DNA from: Homalodisca vitripennis
Taxonomy: Eukaryota > Arthropoda > Insecta > Hemiptera > Cicadellidae
DNA length: 64,000 bases
Assembly: GCF_021130785.1 (NCBI RefSeq)
Contig: NC_060211.1
Span: 126,057,001 to 126,121,000 of the forward strand
Direction: 5' to 3'
Position numbers and translations under genes: made by a program. The notes under the pieces were generated by a model that saw only the letters and a list, made by a program, of their open reading frames with translations, made no database searches and was not told the DNA's origin. This document shows, piece after piece, positions 49,033 to 61,826 of the stretch; the stretch's first letter is position 1; each line of letters begins with the position of its first letter.

Positions 49033-49709
49033 TACAGTCACTCTAGATACACAACGTAAATGATAATATTATCATTTCTTCCCAAACTTTTAGGTGCCTC
49101 AGTTTGACTATTTTATTTTACAATTTAACATTTTCACACAGAAAACTTTTAATAACACTAATCTAGTTTACTATTAAAACAGGTTGATTTATTAAACATC
49201 CTAGTGGTCTCAAAAATACTAGATACAAAAATTCAAATATAAGTCTAGTTTACTTTTGATTTTATCTCACCTACGTTTCCTTTTATTGCACGATCCTATG
49301 GAGGTTATGGGAATTATCTTAATCCAATTATTAAAGCAGTATCTTTCATAGTACGAATTACATTAACACGAAATAACTTTTTGTTTTTACGAGCTGAAAT
49401 CCAATAGTACACGGAAATGTGTATGATAAGTTTATCTTGTGTTTTTTATATTGGTTGTATAGTAGAAAGCCCAAAAGTTGTAGGGGTGTATTATTACATT
49501 TTCTGAGTATCAAAAACAGTGTGGTGATGCATTGAATATGGAATATTTCAAAGTAATTGAGGGAATTATTTGCTTACGACCAAAGTTACAAAGGAAAATG
49601 ATGACTTAATTTGAAATAACGTACTTGTTTCGTGCTTACAACCCTATAATTTAATTGTTATCTTAATTGTATTTTAAGAACAACCGATATATCTGGTTGT
49701 TTAACAAAG

Positions 49710-49728
49710 TATAAAATGACGTCACGTG
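49710..49728 (+). promoter_or_regulatory. TATA-like word fused to CRE and E-box palindromes
   Basis: TATAAAA (49710-49716) is directly followed by TGACGTCA (49717-49724, perfect CRE palindrome), which overlaps CACGTG (49723-49728, perfect E-box). A G-rich purine run (GGTGGGGGGAGGGGGGAGAC, about 49764-49783) follows 35 bp downstream. The match to factor-binding consensus is exact, but no transcript start or adjacent coding sequence is visible. Confidence 0.3.
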
Positions 49729-49783
49729 CTTACTACAAGCTTTGAGTGTCACTGGGTGGTTTTGGTGGGGGGAGGGGGGAGAC

Positions 49784-50161
49784 GCGTAGGCTAGATGAGA
49801 TAGGAAGTCAATATCTCAATGCCGTCATGAGGTCATACATATTCATCAATGTACATGACTACGTAGGCCGTGTACACGGTAACAAATGACCTGTAATATG
49901 GGGAAGGATGCTTTATTACTATTACAGTCTAATTATAGTATAGAATTTGTTACTACAAGATTGCTTCTATAAATTGAGTTCTAATATTGATTGTTAACAT
50001 CAAGACTAACTGCCTTACTTTTTAATCTGAAATCGCTTTTATTAAACTGGAAGTAAAATAAAAACAGCCTAATTCAATTTTATATTATAAGTAAACTAAC
50101 AGTAATTGAGAAAATTATGTTACATTCAAGCATACGCAACAGTGCAACATACAAAAAATTA
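49784..50161. other. No gene seen
   Basis: AT-rich after about 49890. The 78-codon minus frame at 50080-50316 overlaps the duplicated segment and has no domain. Confidence 0.5.
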
Positions 50162-50628
50162 TGTTGCACCAACCTAATTTTGTTCAGCGTACGAACATAT
50201 GCACGAATATATGCGAAGTATGCAAATACTTCACTAGTAAAAAATCTAAAGTAAACGAGTCTCAAATTAAGTCCACTGTTGTGTGAATGAGAGTTAACGA
50301 ATGTGCTGACTGACACAGACGTACTGTGACGGGTTTTGTCAACATTACGGTGACAATACCTGTTAATGGCAATCTTATAATTCAGCGTATTCGATCAATG
50401 TAGGAAAAAGGATAATACCCTTTTGCCGTTCACAGCTTTTCAAATAATTTACATTAAATCGGTTCAATATACAAATCAAACATCAGAAATAACTTACACA
50501 AGAATAAATTGGTTTACTACATCTCAATTTATTTTTAATCTCAGAGAGCACAAAAATTCTGCAAAGTATGCTTGAGCGAGTACATGCAAGATACAGAAAG
50601 TATAAAAAGGCTGTTTGCATTCTCGACA
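50162..50628 (+). repeat. Second copy of the 0.45 kb segment
   Basis: This matches 47481-47933 along its length (TGTTGCACCAACCTAATTTT to ATTCTCGACA) with scattered substitutions and about 14 extra bases near 50203-50216. It retains AAGTATAAAAAGGCTG at about 50598. Unlike the first copy it has no flanking direct repeats, and its right flank continues GCTCATGCATGACATGCAG. This could be the source copy. Confidence 0.75.
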
Positions 50629-53600
50629 GCTCATGCATGACATGCAGACGCGTACTTGCACTTGATTACATCTCTGTACAAAATTATCTTTTCTTTTTCT
50701 TCTTCCTGTAAGGGGACATTTGTTTACATGTTTGGTGCAGTTGTGAAGTCGCTACTCTGCAGTTTACTGATTAGGATTTTATATCTCTGTGACAAACTAT
50801 AACTAAATCCAAGCAGAGAAAATAGTAACAGGAATAAAATAAATGTAAATTATATGGTCTTAACTGTACGTTCACGTTAATGTTCATTGCTTTATTTCAT
50901 TCTTTGATTATGTAAATCAACATTACTACTACTGTTTATTGTTGAGTTTTTGCTCTTGTAGCATCCCACACCTTAGGTTGATTTCCCTTCATCTCTAACG
51001 TGTATTAGGTATATCATAGTGTAGCAGGTAATAACATAGTCTACTTGACTACATTATCGGTTTTATCCTTTGTGACGTTCTTAGAACAGCGTGCTTTCCC
51101 CTGATAATAAACTCTGTGGAAATTAACTGAGATAAATTCCATCTTTGAGGCCGAACGAAATTCCTTTCCACAATTTGTGATCAAAGTTTTGAACTAATGA
51201 TAACGTCTGGAATTTCCTAGAAACACTTTCGTCTCCTAAAGGTTCAAAGGCCGAATCCTAAAACTCATAACAATCTAAAGAATGTGACGACCTATTGTGG
51301 GAAATCAGCAGTGACTATCAATCTTCACAAGTTGGCAGAGAACAATTTTCAGGTTATATATCTTGACCAGGAAACTGACCAAGCATTCGTTTAGCAATAA
51401 ATATGGGTTGAGAGATATTTATTAACTTATGTTTACTCCTATGCTGTTTGTCATGATATTGTGACTTTTAATGAATGATCGTGTTTATTTTCGGCACCTA
51501 GCTTGTGTAGCACTATACTGGAATGTGTTCTTTCGTTTCTGAAAAATTTAAGATAAGAACAAACAACACATATAGTTTTTTTGATGGCGGCACTCCACTT
51601 CAGTTTACTTCAAACAGAAGTCTTAACACTCTCTTCCTGACATCCTGGAACCTTTCAAGAGATGTTGAGCCCAAAACACCTAACCTCAAACGTCTAGCAT
51701 CTAAAGGATCGAACAGTTGATACACGTCATCTTTATATGGATCATGGAACTAACTGTGTGCTATGTGGATTCTTTGACTACCAGGTCGTTAATCTCTGTG
51801 AAACAGAAACCCTTAAGTCTGGCAATGGTGGCTTTTGCCTTATCGTTACTGGTTAGACTGCCAGTTTTGGGATATTTAATGCCATCATCGGCTGCAACTC
51901 AATCAGTGCTGCTCTCCAATAAGAATTGCTTTAGTGTCTTGGACCAAGACTCTTTCGGGTCTTGGTTCTTCTTAGCTTCATTCCCAAGGAAGAGTACAAG
52001 TCTACTCTCCCTTATTTGTTGGACTGCTTGGACATCCAAGTCGGAGTTTTCAATACTCGAGTTTGTCCTATCGCTTCAGACCTTCAAATACACAAGGATT
52101 ATCAATTTTTTTAAATATAAGGTTTACAACTTTTCTCTTTTGCTTTTTTCTTTCATCTTTGTCGCCTCAGTGTCCCTAGATCCTATTTACTTATACCTGA
52201 CTTCAAAGTCACTTGCACATGGTGGTTCGTCTGGGAATGAACTTTTTCTTTCTATAGTTCTACGACCAGCTTCCCATCAGCAAATTATTTCCTTTCTCCC
52301 CGTCATCAACACCCACCTGGCGGAAAAGAAGCTTCAGGTTTAAACAGTCATGGTTAGGGCTTCACAGCAGTCGCAACTCGGGTATTTTCGGGAAGTTAGA
52401 TAATACTAGCCAAACCTGCTTTTCAGTAACTTCTTTAATTCCTACATCAGGCGCCTTGGTAATATAGGGTACCACTTTTGAGGGAGTCAATGTGCTTTGC
52501 TCTCGGTGGACTGGTATCGTTCTTATAAGAGAAGCAAACAATTCAAAAAATTCGGCTATTCCTCCAAAAGGTATGTAGAGAAAAGAATATTATTCTGCAA
52601 TTTCGTACTAAACATGCACTGCTAGAATTATCCGAAGAATCTGGATCGCCTTTCGAGATCTACCAGACACGGAAAACATTATCTCAGAACTTATAGTATG
52701 TGTTCGTTTGCCCATATCATTAAGGTTGAACAATCTCAATTTGATGGATTCGCTCTGATCTCTGATCATAATAAATATTATTGTAAATTTGCAAATACGT
52801 ACTATTTCCTAGTTATAATTCAATGACGAACACCAACAGAATTCTCGAACTCATGAGTCCTAATATATCTGTAGATTAGGTAAATCCTAATCTCATTATA
52901 ATTATCAGTACGCTATCATTTTACTATATATAAGGGATTTTCGAGCTGCACCTCCAAAGTCATTATATAACTAATTTTCTCAAGAATTGATTCTCTCAAA
53001 ACTTTTAAATTCGTAATGTTGACAGAACTGATACAATAAAATTCCAGAGAGGTTTTTCGTTCATTGGATTTATTTCACTAATTAAGCAATTAGAGCTTTA
53101 AAATACAAACAACGGTACAGATTCAGTGACATTCTATGCATAATTTAATTTTAATTGCAAATTGATTTGCAGGTAATGACTGAGATGCATTACCATGATT
53201 AACTAAGGTTATTTAAATATTAAAATGGAGATAAGGTTGAAATATCGTGATATCGAAATATTGAAGTTTATTGCATTCGGGTGGACTTAAGAATCTGCAG
53301 ATGAATGCAATCTGGTGTTCCCAATCACCATAGACGTGAGAGAATGTTTAATCAATACTTCAAGATCACCACAATTGTCTTTAACTGGTAGTTACAATTA
53401 TTATTTATAGCGAAATTGTTGGATTATACGTTTCTCAGTTTGTTACTATTAAAAAATGTTAAATTTCATTGTTATATTCAATTCCACCACAAGTTAATAA
53501 ATGGAACCACAACTGGTATTTTTTAACGTTCCCTGTTTTAGTACTATCCCGATTAGAACAGAACAGCACAGATTTATCTAATTTTTCAGGTAATAACAAT

Positions 53601-53633
53601 ATAGGTACTTAAGTATCTAAAATACGTTTAAGC
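50629..53633. other. No clear gene; degenerate coding-like stretch around 51.7-52.3 kb
   Basis: The longest frame of the window lies here on the plus strand (51717-52343, 208 codons): Ser/Leu/Phe-rich, with no signal, domain or plausible context. The opposite strand reads, with three or four stops, as a charged, more protein-like sequence (for example LDVQAVQQIRESRLVLFLGN and then PKTGSLTSNDKAKATIARLK). I suspect an old transposon coding remnant on the minus strand with the plus frame as its shadow, but cannot assign a family. Confidence 0.3.
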
Positions 53634-54930
53634 AAGTCCTAATTTTACAAAGTCAAAGACGAAAGTCGAAAGACAAAAGTCAAAGACGGTAAGGCATGTG
53701 GTATTAGTTTAGGTAAAAGGTATTTTCTTACCATCCACATCCTGTCCTAAGGTGTGTGTGTTTCATCGAAAATCTGCTGATTCTACGCACGAACTCCTTA
53801 GCTGAAGAGACGAATCGAAGTCGAAACAGAATATCCGCAAATATGTCAAGAGCGTTAGCTCAAAGAATAAGTTTGCATTGACACAAAATCCAAAAGCGTT
53901 TTGGCCGTCACGGAGTAACGGATCCCAAAAGGGTGACCGGGCTCTGCGAGCTTTCGGATCCCAAAAGGGTAACCGATCTCTTTGTGACAAAGCCTTGTAG
54001 CCTGGACAAAGTGTCTTGCAAAATGGGAAAAGTTTTTATGACCCAGTTTACGTGTTATCCTGTTTTCGTTCTATTTTCGGAACTCATCAGCATGACGAAG
54101 TAGCCACGGAACTTGGAAAGCCTTGAACAGCTGGTACTGCAAAGTGTTTTACTAAGTCAAAGACAAAAGTCGAAAGACAAAAGTCAAAGACGGTAAGGCA
54201 TGTGGTATTAGTTTAGGTAAAAGGTATTTTCTTACCATCTACCATCTTACCATCAGTATTCTTTGAGCTAACGCTCTTGACATATTTGCGGATATTCTGT
54301 TTCGACTTCGATTCGTCTCTTCAGCTAAGGAGTTCGTGCGTAGAATCAGCAGATTTTCGCTGAAACACACACACCTTAGGACAGGATGTGGATGGTAAGA
54401 AAATACCTTTTACCTAAACTAATACCACATGCCTTACCGTCTTTGACTTTTGCCTTTCGACTTTTGTCTTTGACTTTGTAAAACACTTTGCAGTACCAGG
54501 TGTTCAAGGCTTTCCAAGTTCCATGGCTACTTCGCCATGCTGATGAGTTCCGAAAATAGAACGAAAACAGGATAACACGTAAACTGGGTCATAAAAACTG
54601 TTCTAATTTTGTAAGACACTTTGTCCAGGCGACAAGGCTTTGTCACAAAGAGATCGGTTACCCTTTTGGGATCCGAAAGCTCGCAGAGCCCGGTCAACCT
54701 TTTGGGATCCGTTACTCCGTGACGGCCAAAACGCTTTTGGATTTTGTGTCAATGCAAACTTATTCTTTAAGCTAACGCTCTTGACATATTTGCGGATATT
54801 CTGTTTCGACTTCGATTCGTCTCTTCAGCTAAGGAGTTCGTGCGTAGAATCAGCAGATTTTCGCTGAAACACACACACCTTAGGACAGGATGTGGATGGT
54901 AAGAAAATACCTTTTACCTAAGTCCTAATT
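53634..54930. mobile_element. Fold-back element with 11-bp target duplication
   Basis: The exact 11-mer AAGTCCTAATT stands at 53634-53644 and 54920-54930. Between them 1275 bp form a near-perfect inverted repeat with its axis near 54245. Written as modules, the left half is A-B-C-A' and the right half is the reverse complement in mirror order. A carries the repeated word AAAGTCAAAGACGGTAAGGC, B carries two copies of GGATCCCAAAAGGGT, and C carries ACCCAGTTTACGTGTTATCC. The outer right A lacks about 70 bp present on the left, and the central left A' is shortened. Two mirror-image 75-codon frames (53763-53990 minus, 54640-54867 plus) are produced by the palindrome. It has no transposase. Long arms and a target duplication of 9 bp or more recall Foldback/Mutator-type elements. 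Confidence 0.9.
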
Positions 54931-55940
54931 ATTACTATAACTTTATTTTGTCTAAGACATCCTACATCCAAAGTGGTCAAAGAGCATAGCCAGCGAGATA
55001 GCTAATAACCTTAATTTCTAACAGTTTCTTGTCAGTGATATTGCATTCTAGCCAGCATATGTCTTTTGTTTACTGATCATGTATACAATCATGAATCATG
55101 TTGTGGCGTTTAAGCCATTGGTGGGCCATAGTATGGTAAAGTAACGTATAGGGAATGGTTGTCTCCATTAGATTTGTACTGGAATTACGAAGAGATGATG
55201 GGTCTCATTAAAATTATAAAGATCATATAAAAGTGTTTGCGGTTGGAATTAGACGAATTGAAGAGTCGGTCTCCCCTCTCGCTCGCACACAGGCAGCGAG
55301 TTGAGATATTTTGGTTTCAAATGGTGAGCAACGTCAACATACTGGCTGTTCTCGCTTAGACGCGTTTTAGTTTGTGCCATGCTATGAAATCCACTCTATG
55401 CTATGAAGGGCTACTCTTTCAAAACCAAGGTAATCGAGAGCTTTTATCCCTCTTTATGTAGTTAATGCGCTTCTCTAGGACGTTCCTATGCTTAAAATCA
55501 TTAAGTATTTTGCATACTGTGCAACAATAAAAATATCCAAAACGCTCATTTCTATAATAAATATCTAGAGAGTTATATTGACTTCTTTATTGATTTATTC
55601 GACAAGAATATGTTTCTTACTAGCTACAACATAAAGATAAATTTTCGTCTTACTTCACCGTCACTTCCGAATCATGAATCTCTGTAGATTATACCAGCTC
55701 CAGAACCACCTACGTATATAATATATAGGAATAGCTTCTTTACTATTATTATGTTTCAGAGATTCTCTGCATTCTCAGACCACCAATTTCTTGGACCATT
55801 GTATTCATTCGGAACACCTGGACCCTAGAGCTTTCGTAATCCAAGAGTTCCCAGACTATTAAGCTTGCGGCCTTTGGCATTTTAAGGTTTCCATTAAATT
55901 TAAATGGATATTTTTTTATCCTAATAAGTCCCCTTACCTT
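54931..55940. other. No gene seen
   Basis: AT-rich sequence with a modestly GC-richer patch at about 55262-55375 (CTCCCCTCTCGCTCGCACAC). No frame or recognised element is present. Confidence 0.5.
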
Positions 55941-56270
55941 GGAGTTATTGGCTGAGCGTTAGCGAAGCCTATCACTCGAGGGACTGGAAATGTTTCATTT
56001 CTGTCTGTCTGCCTGTGCACAATATCTAGAAAAAAGACCAGTATACTTGAATGTTTGCATGAAGTTTCACATATATACAAGGAACATCGAGTTAGATGAT
56101 TGTGCATGTTACTTCAAGGGATTTTCTGAGCGTTATTGAAGCCAATCATTCGGTAGGCTGGTACAATTTCCCTTTTTCCTGGTGGGGATGTAAAAGTACC
56201 CTACTGTGTGGCGTACTCTACCAATTATCGAATAGTGGTTTCTGTGAAAAGAAAGTAATTAATGCAAAAC
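55941..56270 (+). repeat. Dispersed repeat family A, copy 3
   Basis: It begins TTGGCTGAGCGTTAGCGAAG with a following CCTATCACTCG, the best-preserved version of the family motif. The motif recurs diverged at about 56127 (CTGAGCGTTATTGAAGCC). A CTGTCTGTCTGCCTGTGCAC stretch and a TGTGTGGCGTACTCTACC end parallel 13830 and 14549. The 78-codon plus frame at 56096 is incidental. Confidence 0.6.
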
Positions 56271-59200
56271 TTCATCATTGTAGCTCTATCTATTCATTAG
56301 TTCCTATTGAAAACGGAGACCAACAAACATAAAAACAGACACAGACGTATCAACCTACGGGAAAGTCTTTGTTTCCGCTCATCCTATAAGTCTATTTCTT
56401 CGTGTATGTTAGTTAGTGGAAGGAGACTTTGTAATAGTTAACCATTAACAGTCTGTCATTAGTTCCTTTACAAACTTGGTAATCAATGAACAGCCGAACT
56501 CCTCCATTAACCTTTGGTAATAAAACTTTAACCAGCAGTACACTCAGTCGACTGTACTGGTTCACTCAGGCTTCTCAAGATTTTTACATGATTCTTTATT
56601 TTGATGGAAGCATATTAACCATTTAAAATGCAACGTATCAAAGAAGTATATTAAATAAAACTCAAAGATGAGACATATTAAATAACTATTCATCTATCTC
56701 ATGATCCACACTGAATCGACTTATTATACTCGACTTATACTCAATAAACTTATTTTTTTCTTAGATTCCGCACCCTACGAAATTGGATTTAAATTAGTTT
56801 CTAGTAGGTAAATATATGTTCTATATAAATTAAGGCATTTATCTTTCCCATTATGATCAGTTCAATATTATAAGTATAATATAAACCTGTTACAAACATT
56901 ATTAAAACATACTTAAACAAAGGCTTTAAACTAATATAAAATAAGTGTCTAGGTATAATACACGTGGCCAATGTTGACCACTGTCAGCTGTGGTTTATAT
57001 AATAACAAATTTATAGAATGAACTTAAAGCGAGCTGTAAAACTTTTTGGTGCTTCTTCATAACGTTTTTACCTAATTTAAAAATAATACCACTGTATACC
57101 TTCCATATCGTCGCAAACCTTTATTGTAGCATAAAAATGCATTAGATATATTTTACTTAAATATTATGTACATCAATTTTGCATTCACAATGTTTGCGCT
57201 AAACATCATGGGTCTCGATTTATTTGCACGAAACTGTTACAATGAAACATTCCCCCTTTCCACCACTTCCTGCAAAAACCGACACTAGGTCGTGGAAGTT
57301 TTTGCAACTTGTTACTAGTATAGTATAGAAGAAATTGACTCAAAATGGAACGTTTTTTTTGTTGAAGTTCAGTTATGTTTTTTCTAATTTTACCGGGCAT
57401 GCCTTCTAATACTTCTATTAATACTTATTGTAACTGTTGTATTTGTTACTATACTTATTTGTCAACGCACTTAATTCTTTCACTTTTTCAGTTATTATTT
57501 TCTGTAGAATACAACATTTTTGCTGGGCGTCACTGTTCGGTTGTTTGAGATTTCTACATTTACTTCCATGGCACATTAAAAAACAGATTTTTTTTAAATT
57601 ATGACTTATAGCATTTAAATTTAAGAATATAAATATATTCAATAATGTGAATAAATCTATAAACACTAAAACATCCACATTCAGAAACCTCCACGATTAT
57701 CATGAATTTCGCTAATAGATATCGAAATTTGAAGTATGACATAATGAAAGAAACATATAGCTGTAAATAATGGAATACTGAAATTCTATCTTTATATAAT
57801 TACTTTAAAGCTAAAATACCTCCTATTCAAAAAAATAGTGGAACTATGATGTGTCAGTTTAATTCTCAAATACACAAAATGTTGTGAAGATGTTTAATAT
57901 CTTAAACGTTATTATTATACATGTAATGTTAGTCCTTTGCAAGTCAACATGCGATTGCCATTGTTTATGCTATACTCGTACCTACTAAGGTAGCCCAATA
58001 TTTTTGGAGGAATGAATATTGATAAAGTTTTGCATGAATGTGATTCGAATTCTTAAATAGAACATTAAAAAATGTTTAAATTTAAAAATTGAGTTGAAAC
58101 CGTTGTTTACTAATTTTCCCTGATATTTTACATTGTATACAGCAACCTCTGTCTTATAAGCTATAATAAAACGTATTAAATGTTCTCATCGGATCTCCTA
58201 TGAATAGTTTGTTAAATAACACTACCACAAAATTGTTATTTCTCATTGCTATTTAATTTGAAATAACAATCAAACCCAAAGGTTTTACTCCAGTCCAGCA
58301 GTTGTAAATTGCAATAATATTATTTTACCCTGGCGTTTAAGTGTTGCGGAACCATTAAAACTAACTCTCACGAGTGAAGAGCACCGCGGCGGACAGTGTT
58401 GGTGTGGGAAGGGTTGGTGATGCTGTGGGGGTGGAGGTGGTGGGGGGTCACATGAGATATGTAGCTGATATGTCACTGACACAAGGCCATACATATTCAT
58501 CATACACAAGAGCGATGACGTGCGGTTGGCTTCATATTATCATTAGGATTTCCTGTGCGCATATTGTGTAGTCCGGGCTGGCCAGGGATAAAACATCACG
58601 AGCTGACAAAAAATCCCAGAATCTCTCTAGACTGAGTAACTAAGTTGTTAGCTGAAAAAGATAATGCTATTCACACCCATTAACTACAGATTTCTGAAAT
58701 CATTAAATAGATTTAGACGATATACAGGCTCTTTCCCCTTCCCGTGTAGTTGCTGATGACCTGGTTTAAAAACTTTACAACCCAATCTCAGAAGTGTGAA
58801 AACCTCCTACACCTATTAACACCACATCTTATCTACCACTGGGGGCCTGAGGTTGTAAACTGTACTTTCTGTAACTACATTTAGGCCGCCAATGGTTATA
58901 AATTTTCAAAAACCTTAATGAGGAAAACTTTTATATACTCTTATTATTATATCTTATAACTCTTTATAAGTCATAATCATTTCCGTAGAAAAAATATTTA
59001 TTAATTTTTAATTTTTACCATGAAAAACCATACACTTTCAGGAATTTTTTCATAACAGAATATTCATAATTTGATAACATAAACACCATAAATATAACTA
59101 AGAACTATTGGTTACCAACTTCAGGATTCCTCCACACTTTATCTTTGACGTTAAAAATTACTTATAACTCGAGATGAAGTTCCACTACAAGTTGAAATAA

Positions 59201-59559
59201 ATACTGAAGATAGTCTAATATATGTGTTGTGTTCTCCGACTTTAGTTTTCTTAGAAACTGGAATTTAAATTTTCACTTCTAATCAATATTAGACGATGCT
59301 TGGCTCTTGGGTTCGTTAAATATTCTTTCACAGTGTAGTATTATAAATTTTGAACAAGTAAGAAATAACTATGACATATGGAGATCTCACCATACATGAA
59401 TTAATACCCGATGAAAGCACGGCAGTAGAAACTGCGAGGTAAATATTTATACACAATGATTTGATGGATATGTTTTAAATGTTTTTATAAAAATCTATGA
59501 TTTTATCATAAATTATTTTACATGAATGCCAAAGAGACGGAAGGATCACAAGGGGGAAC
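56271..59559. other. No gene seen
   Basis: More than 3 kb without a convincing gene. At 58380-58460 a GC-rich patch (GGGGGTGGAGGTGGTGGGGG) yields a Pro-rich minus frame (58285-58509) that looks compositional. Its downstream words CATACATATTCATCA also occur near 49836, which may be a small shared motif. Confidence 0.5.
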
Positions 59560-59770
59560 GTCAACTTCCACGGGCGAATACCGTAGACTCTGAGTGTAGC
59601 AGGCCGGGGTTTTCATGCAAATGTTTGCCCAGGATCGGATTGGATTCACCAAACAGTGATATTCTTGCGGAGAACGCAGGTTGACGAAACCAACCAGCAC
59701 AAAACTTTTATTTTCAAAAATGTTATTTATGCTCAAAATTTTTGCAGCCGGTATTTGTCTCATTTAGTTC
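59560..59770 (-). repeat. Dispersed repeat family A-related fragment
   Basis: The word GACGAAACCAACCAGCACAA with its flanks (59684 onward) parallels AACGAAACCAACCAGTATGA at 61081. In the second place it lies next to the family motif in minus orientation. An 81-codon minus frame (59518-59763) covers the fragment; it has no domain. Confidence 0.4.
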
Positions 59771-61078
59771 CGGTTTCTTTCAGAGCACACTCATTGCCCG
59801 CTTTTTATCTCCATATTTAGATTTTATACTGGCAATTGAAGTTAGACACCAATTTTAGCAATGTATAGAATGCAAGTTTAAATATGACACCTGGAACGTC
59901 TCTGTTAAACAGCAAGTAACCCAGTATTTCCGTAGGTAATAATAGCTGGATGTGTTATAATTACCCTGATTAAGTCTATTCGTTGCGAAATTTAGGTGTA
60001 ATCTTAAATTAGATTATTTTTACTTAGTCCTCAGGAATAAGTATAATATTTTATTTAGCTAAGATTATTTTATATTTTAAGTTCTAATGCCTATGGCTTA
60101 AGTTAAGAATTTGCTAACTTTAGACTAAAGAAAAAAATTATAGTGTAAAACATTGCTTTTTTTGTTTTTTTTATTAAGAATGCTTCAATTGTAGCGAGAG
60201 TTGCGTAATATAAGAATAGTATGCTGTTCTTTGATTTGTACTGCTATTAGCCTACAGTAGAGGAAGGCTATACATTTCAGTTGGGGCAATCTAAATACAG
60301 TTACCAAAGCGCTTTCATCTCTGGCTACTGGCTATCAAAGGTAATTTGAAAAGTTTGATAACGGGTTGATAAAGCCTATAATCTTTCTTGTGATCGGAAA
60401 ACCTGTCAAGAGAAGGATGGCGTAATTTTAAGTTAAGGTTTTTCCAAATATTAGTTGAAAATTAGACCACAATCTCGTCAAAATTTACCACAAATCAGCG
60501 GTTGCAGAGATTATTAAATACCGAATAAATGTAAAAATACTTTCATTTTATGAAAATATACTATCCTATATTTATATTATTAAAATTGTTGAAATCCAGA
60601 AATTCGTTGAGAAAGAAATGTGCACTGTGGGTAAGGTTTATAATTTCATCCTAGACTTTAAAAAAATGTAAAATGGTACACTTATCACATAGCCTATATT
60701 ACTTTGTCATTCACAAATCTCTGTGATTTTATGCTTAGTACTCAAACAAAACCAAAGTTTAAGTTACAGCTTGTACCTATGTAAGACTGTGTGTGTGTGT
60801 AATTCTGCAAGGCTATTTGCGTTACCTGAGTGGAACACAGCTAAACACAAAACTATTATTTAAGTATTCACAGAAAGTCCCCCGCACAATAACTTTTTTG
60901 TCAATAGAAGATAAATTAAGTTTTGTGTGTTATAAATACTTGTTTGGATGGTTTCCTTTATTTTTACGTCAGTTTTAAAATGGCTGGGAATCTGAAAAAG
61001 GAAGATATAGTTTGAGTCTAAGTATATCTCTAATAAAACTGAACTTTCTGTTTTGAATAGCCTGAGTTGATATCCTGT
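59771..61078. other. No gene seen
   Basis: AT-rich sequence. One 61-codon plus frame (60793-60978) follows a short GT run and lacks any domain. Confidence 0.6.
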
Positions 61079-61195
61079 TTAACGAAACCAACCAGTATGA
61101 AACTTGATTTTTGTAAAAAGATTGGGCATGTCATTTATCAATTTTACGATGTGACAGTGATACGATTCGCTGACGCTCAGCCAATTTGAACATAG
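61079..61195 (-). repeat. Dispersed repeat family A, copy 4 (end fragment)
   Basis: It contains the complement of the family motif, CGATTCGCTGACGCTCAGCC at about 61163-61182, next to the CGAAACCAACCAG word shared with 59.7 kb. It is the only inverted copy with the intact motif. Confidence 0.55.
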
Positions 61196-61826
61196 TTTCG
61201 AAATGCACAATATTAAGTAATGCATACTATAACGACTTGGATTGTGGATATTAATATTCCAGAGTATTAATATTTAAATTATCAATGAGACATCCAAGAC
61301 GATATAAAATAGTTTTTGATTAGTACACTCCTAGTGAATATTCAGTACAATTTATTACTAAATTTGTTGACTATTAAATATTATCTGGTTTGTCTAAAAT
61401 AAAAATCACAGTTCTAAATAAAAACAATGGATTTATTTGGCAAATTAATAAGTTTAACGTTTCAGAATTGTTATCACTCTATGTTCCACATAGAATTCAC
61501 AAACCTTTTAGTAAATTTAAAAGTTCCTTTGGCAAGAAATAAAAAATATTAATCAAATACATCAAACTACAATCAGAGCTCCCTTCTAAAATAAAATAAT
61601 AAAGTTTTAAAATAAAAAAATTATGGTTGCCTGTAAAGTCGGTTTTACGGGCGAAGATTTTACGTGACAACGTCTTTTTTCTTCGGTAGAATATTTATTG
61701 ATATGAATATTATTAAATTGCACAATAGGAACAAGGAATTGAATGAAAATAAGAATTGCACAAATTTTAACTATAGAAATATATTTTTGTTTACTAAAAC
61801 ATTGTACATGTAAACTTAAACTTAAA
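61196..61826. other. No gene seen; possible 3' flank of the Helentron
   Basis: AT-rich sequence. The 3' terminus of the Helentron on the minus strand may lie here, but I could not recognise a terminal hairpin or CTRR-like end. Confidence 0.4.

Noticed and set aside
53763..54867. Two nearly identical 75-residue proteins on opposite strands
   Set aside because: They are mirror images generated by the fold-back palindrome, contain no domain, and differ by only a couple of residues because the arms match.
58285..58509. Proline- and histidine-rich frame on the minus strand
   Set aside because: It derives from a short G-rich patch. There is no splice support and no domain; composition alone explains it.
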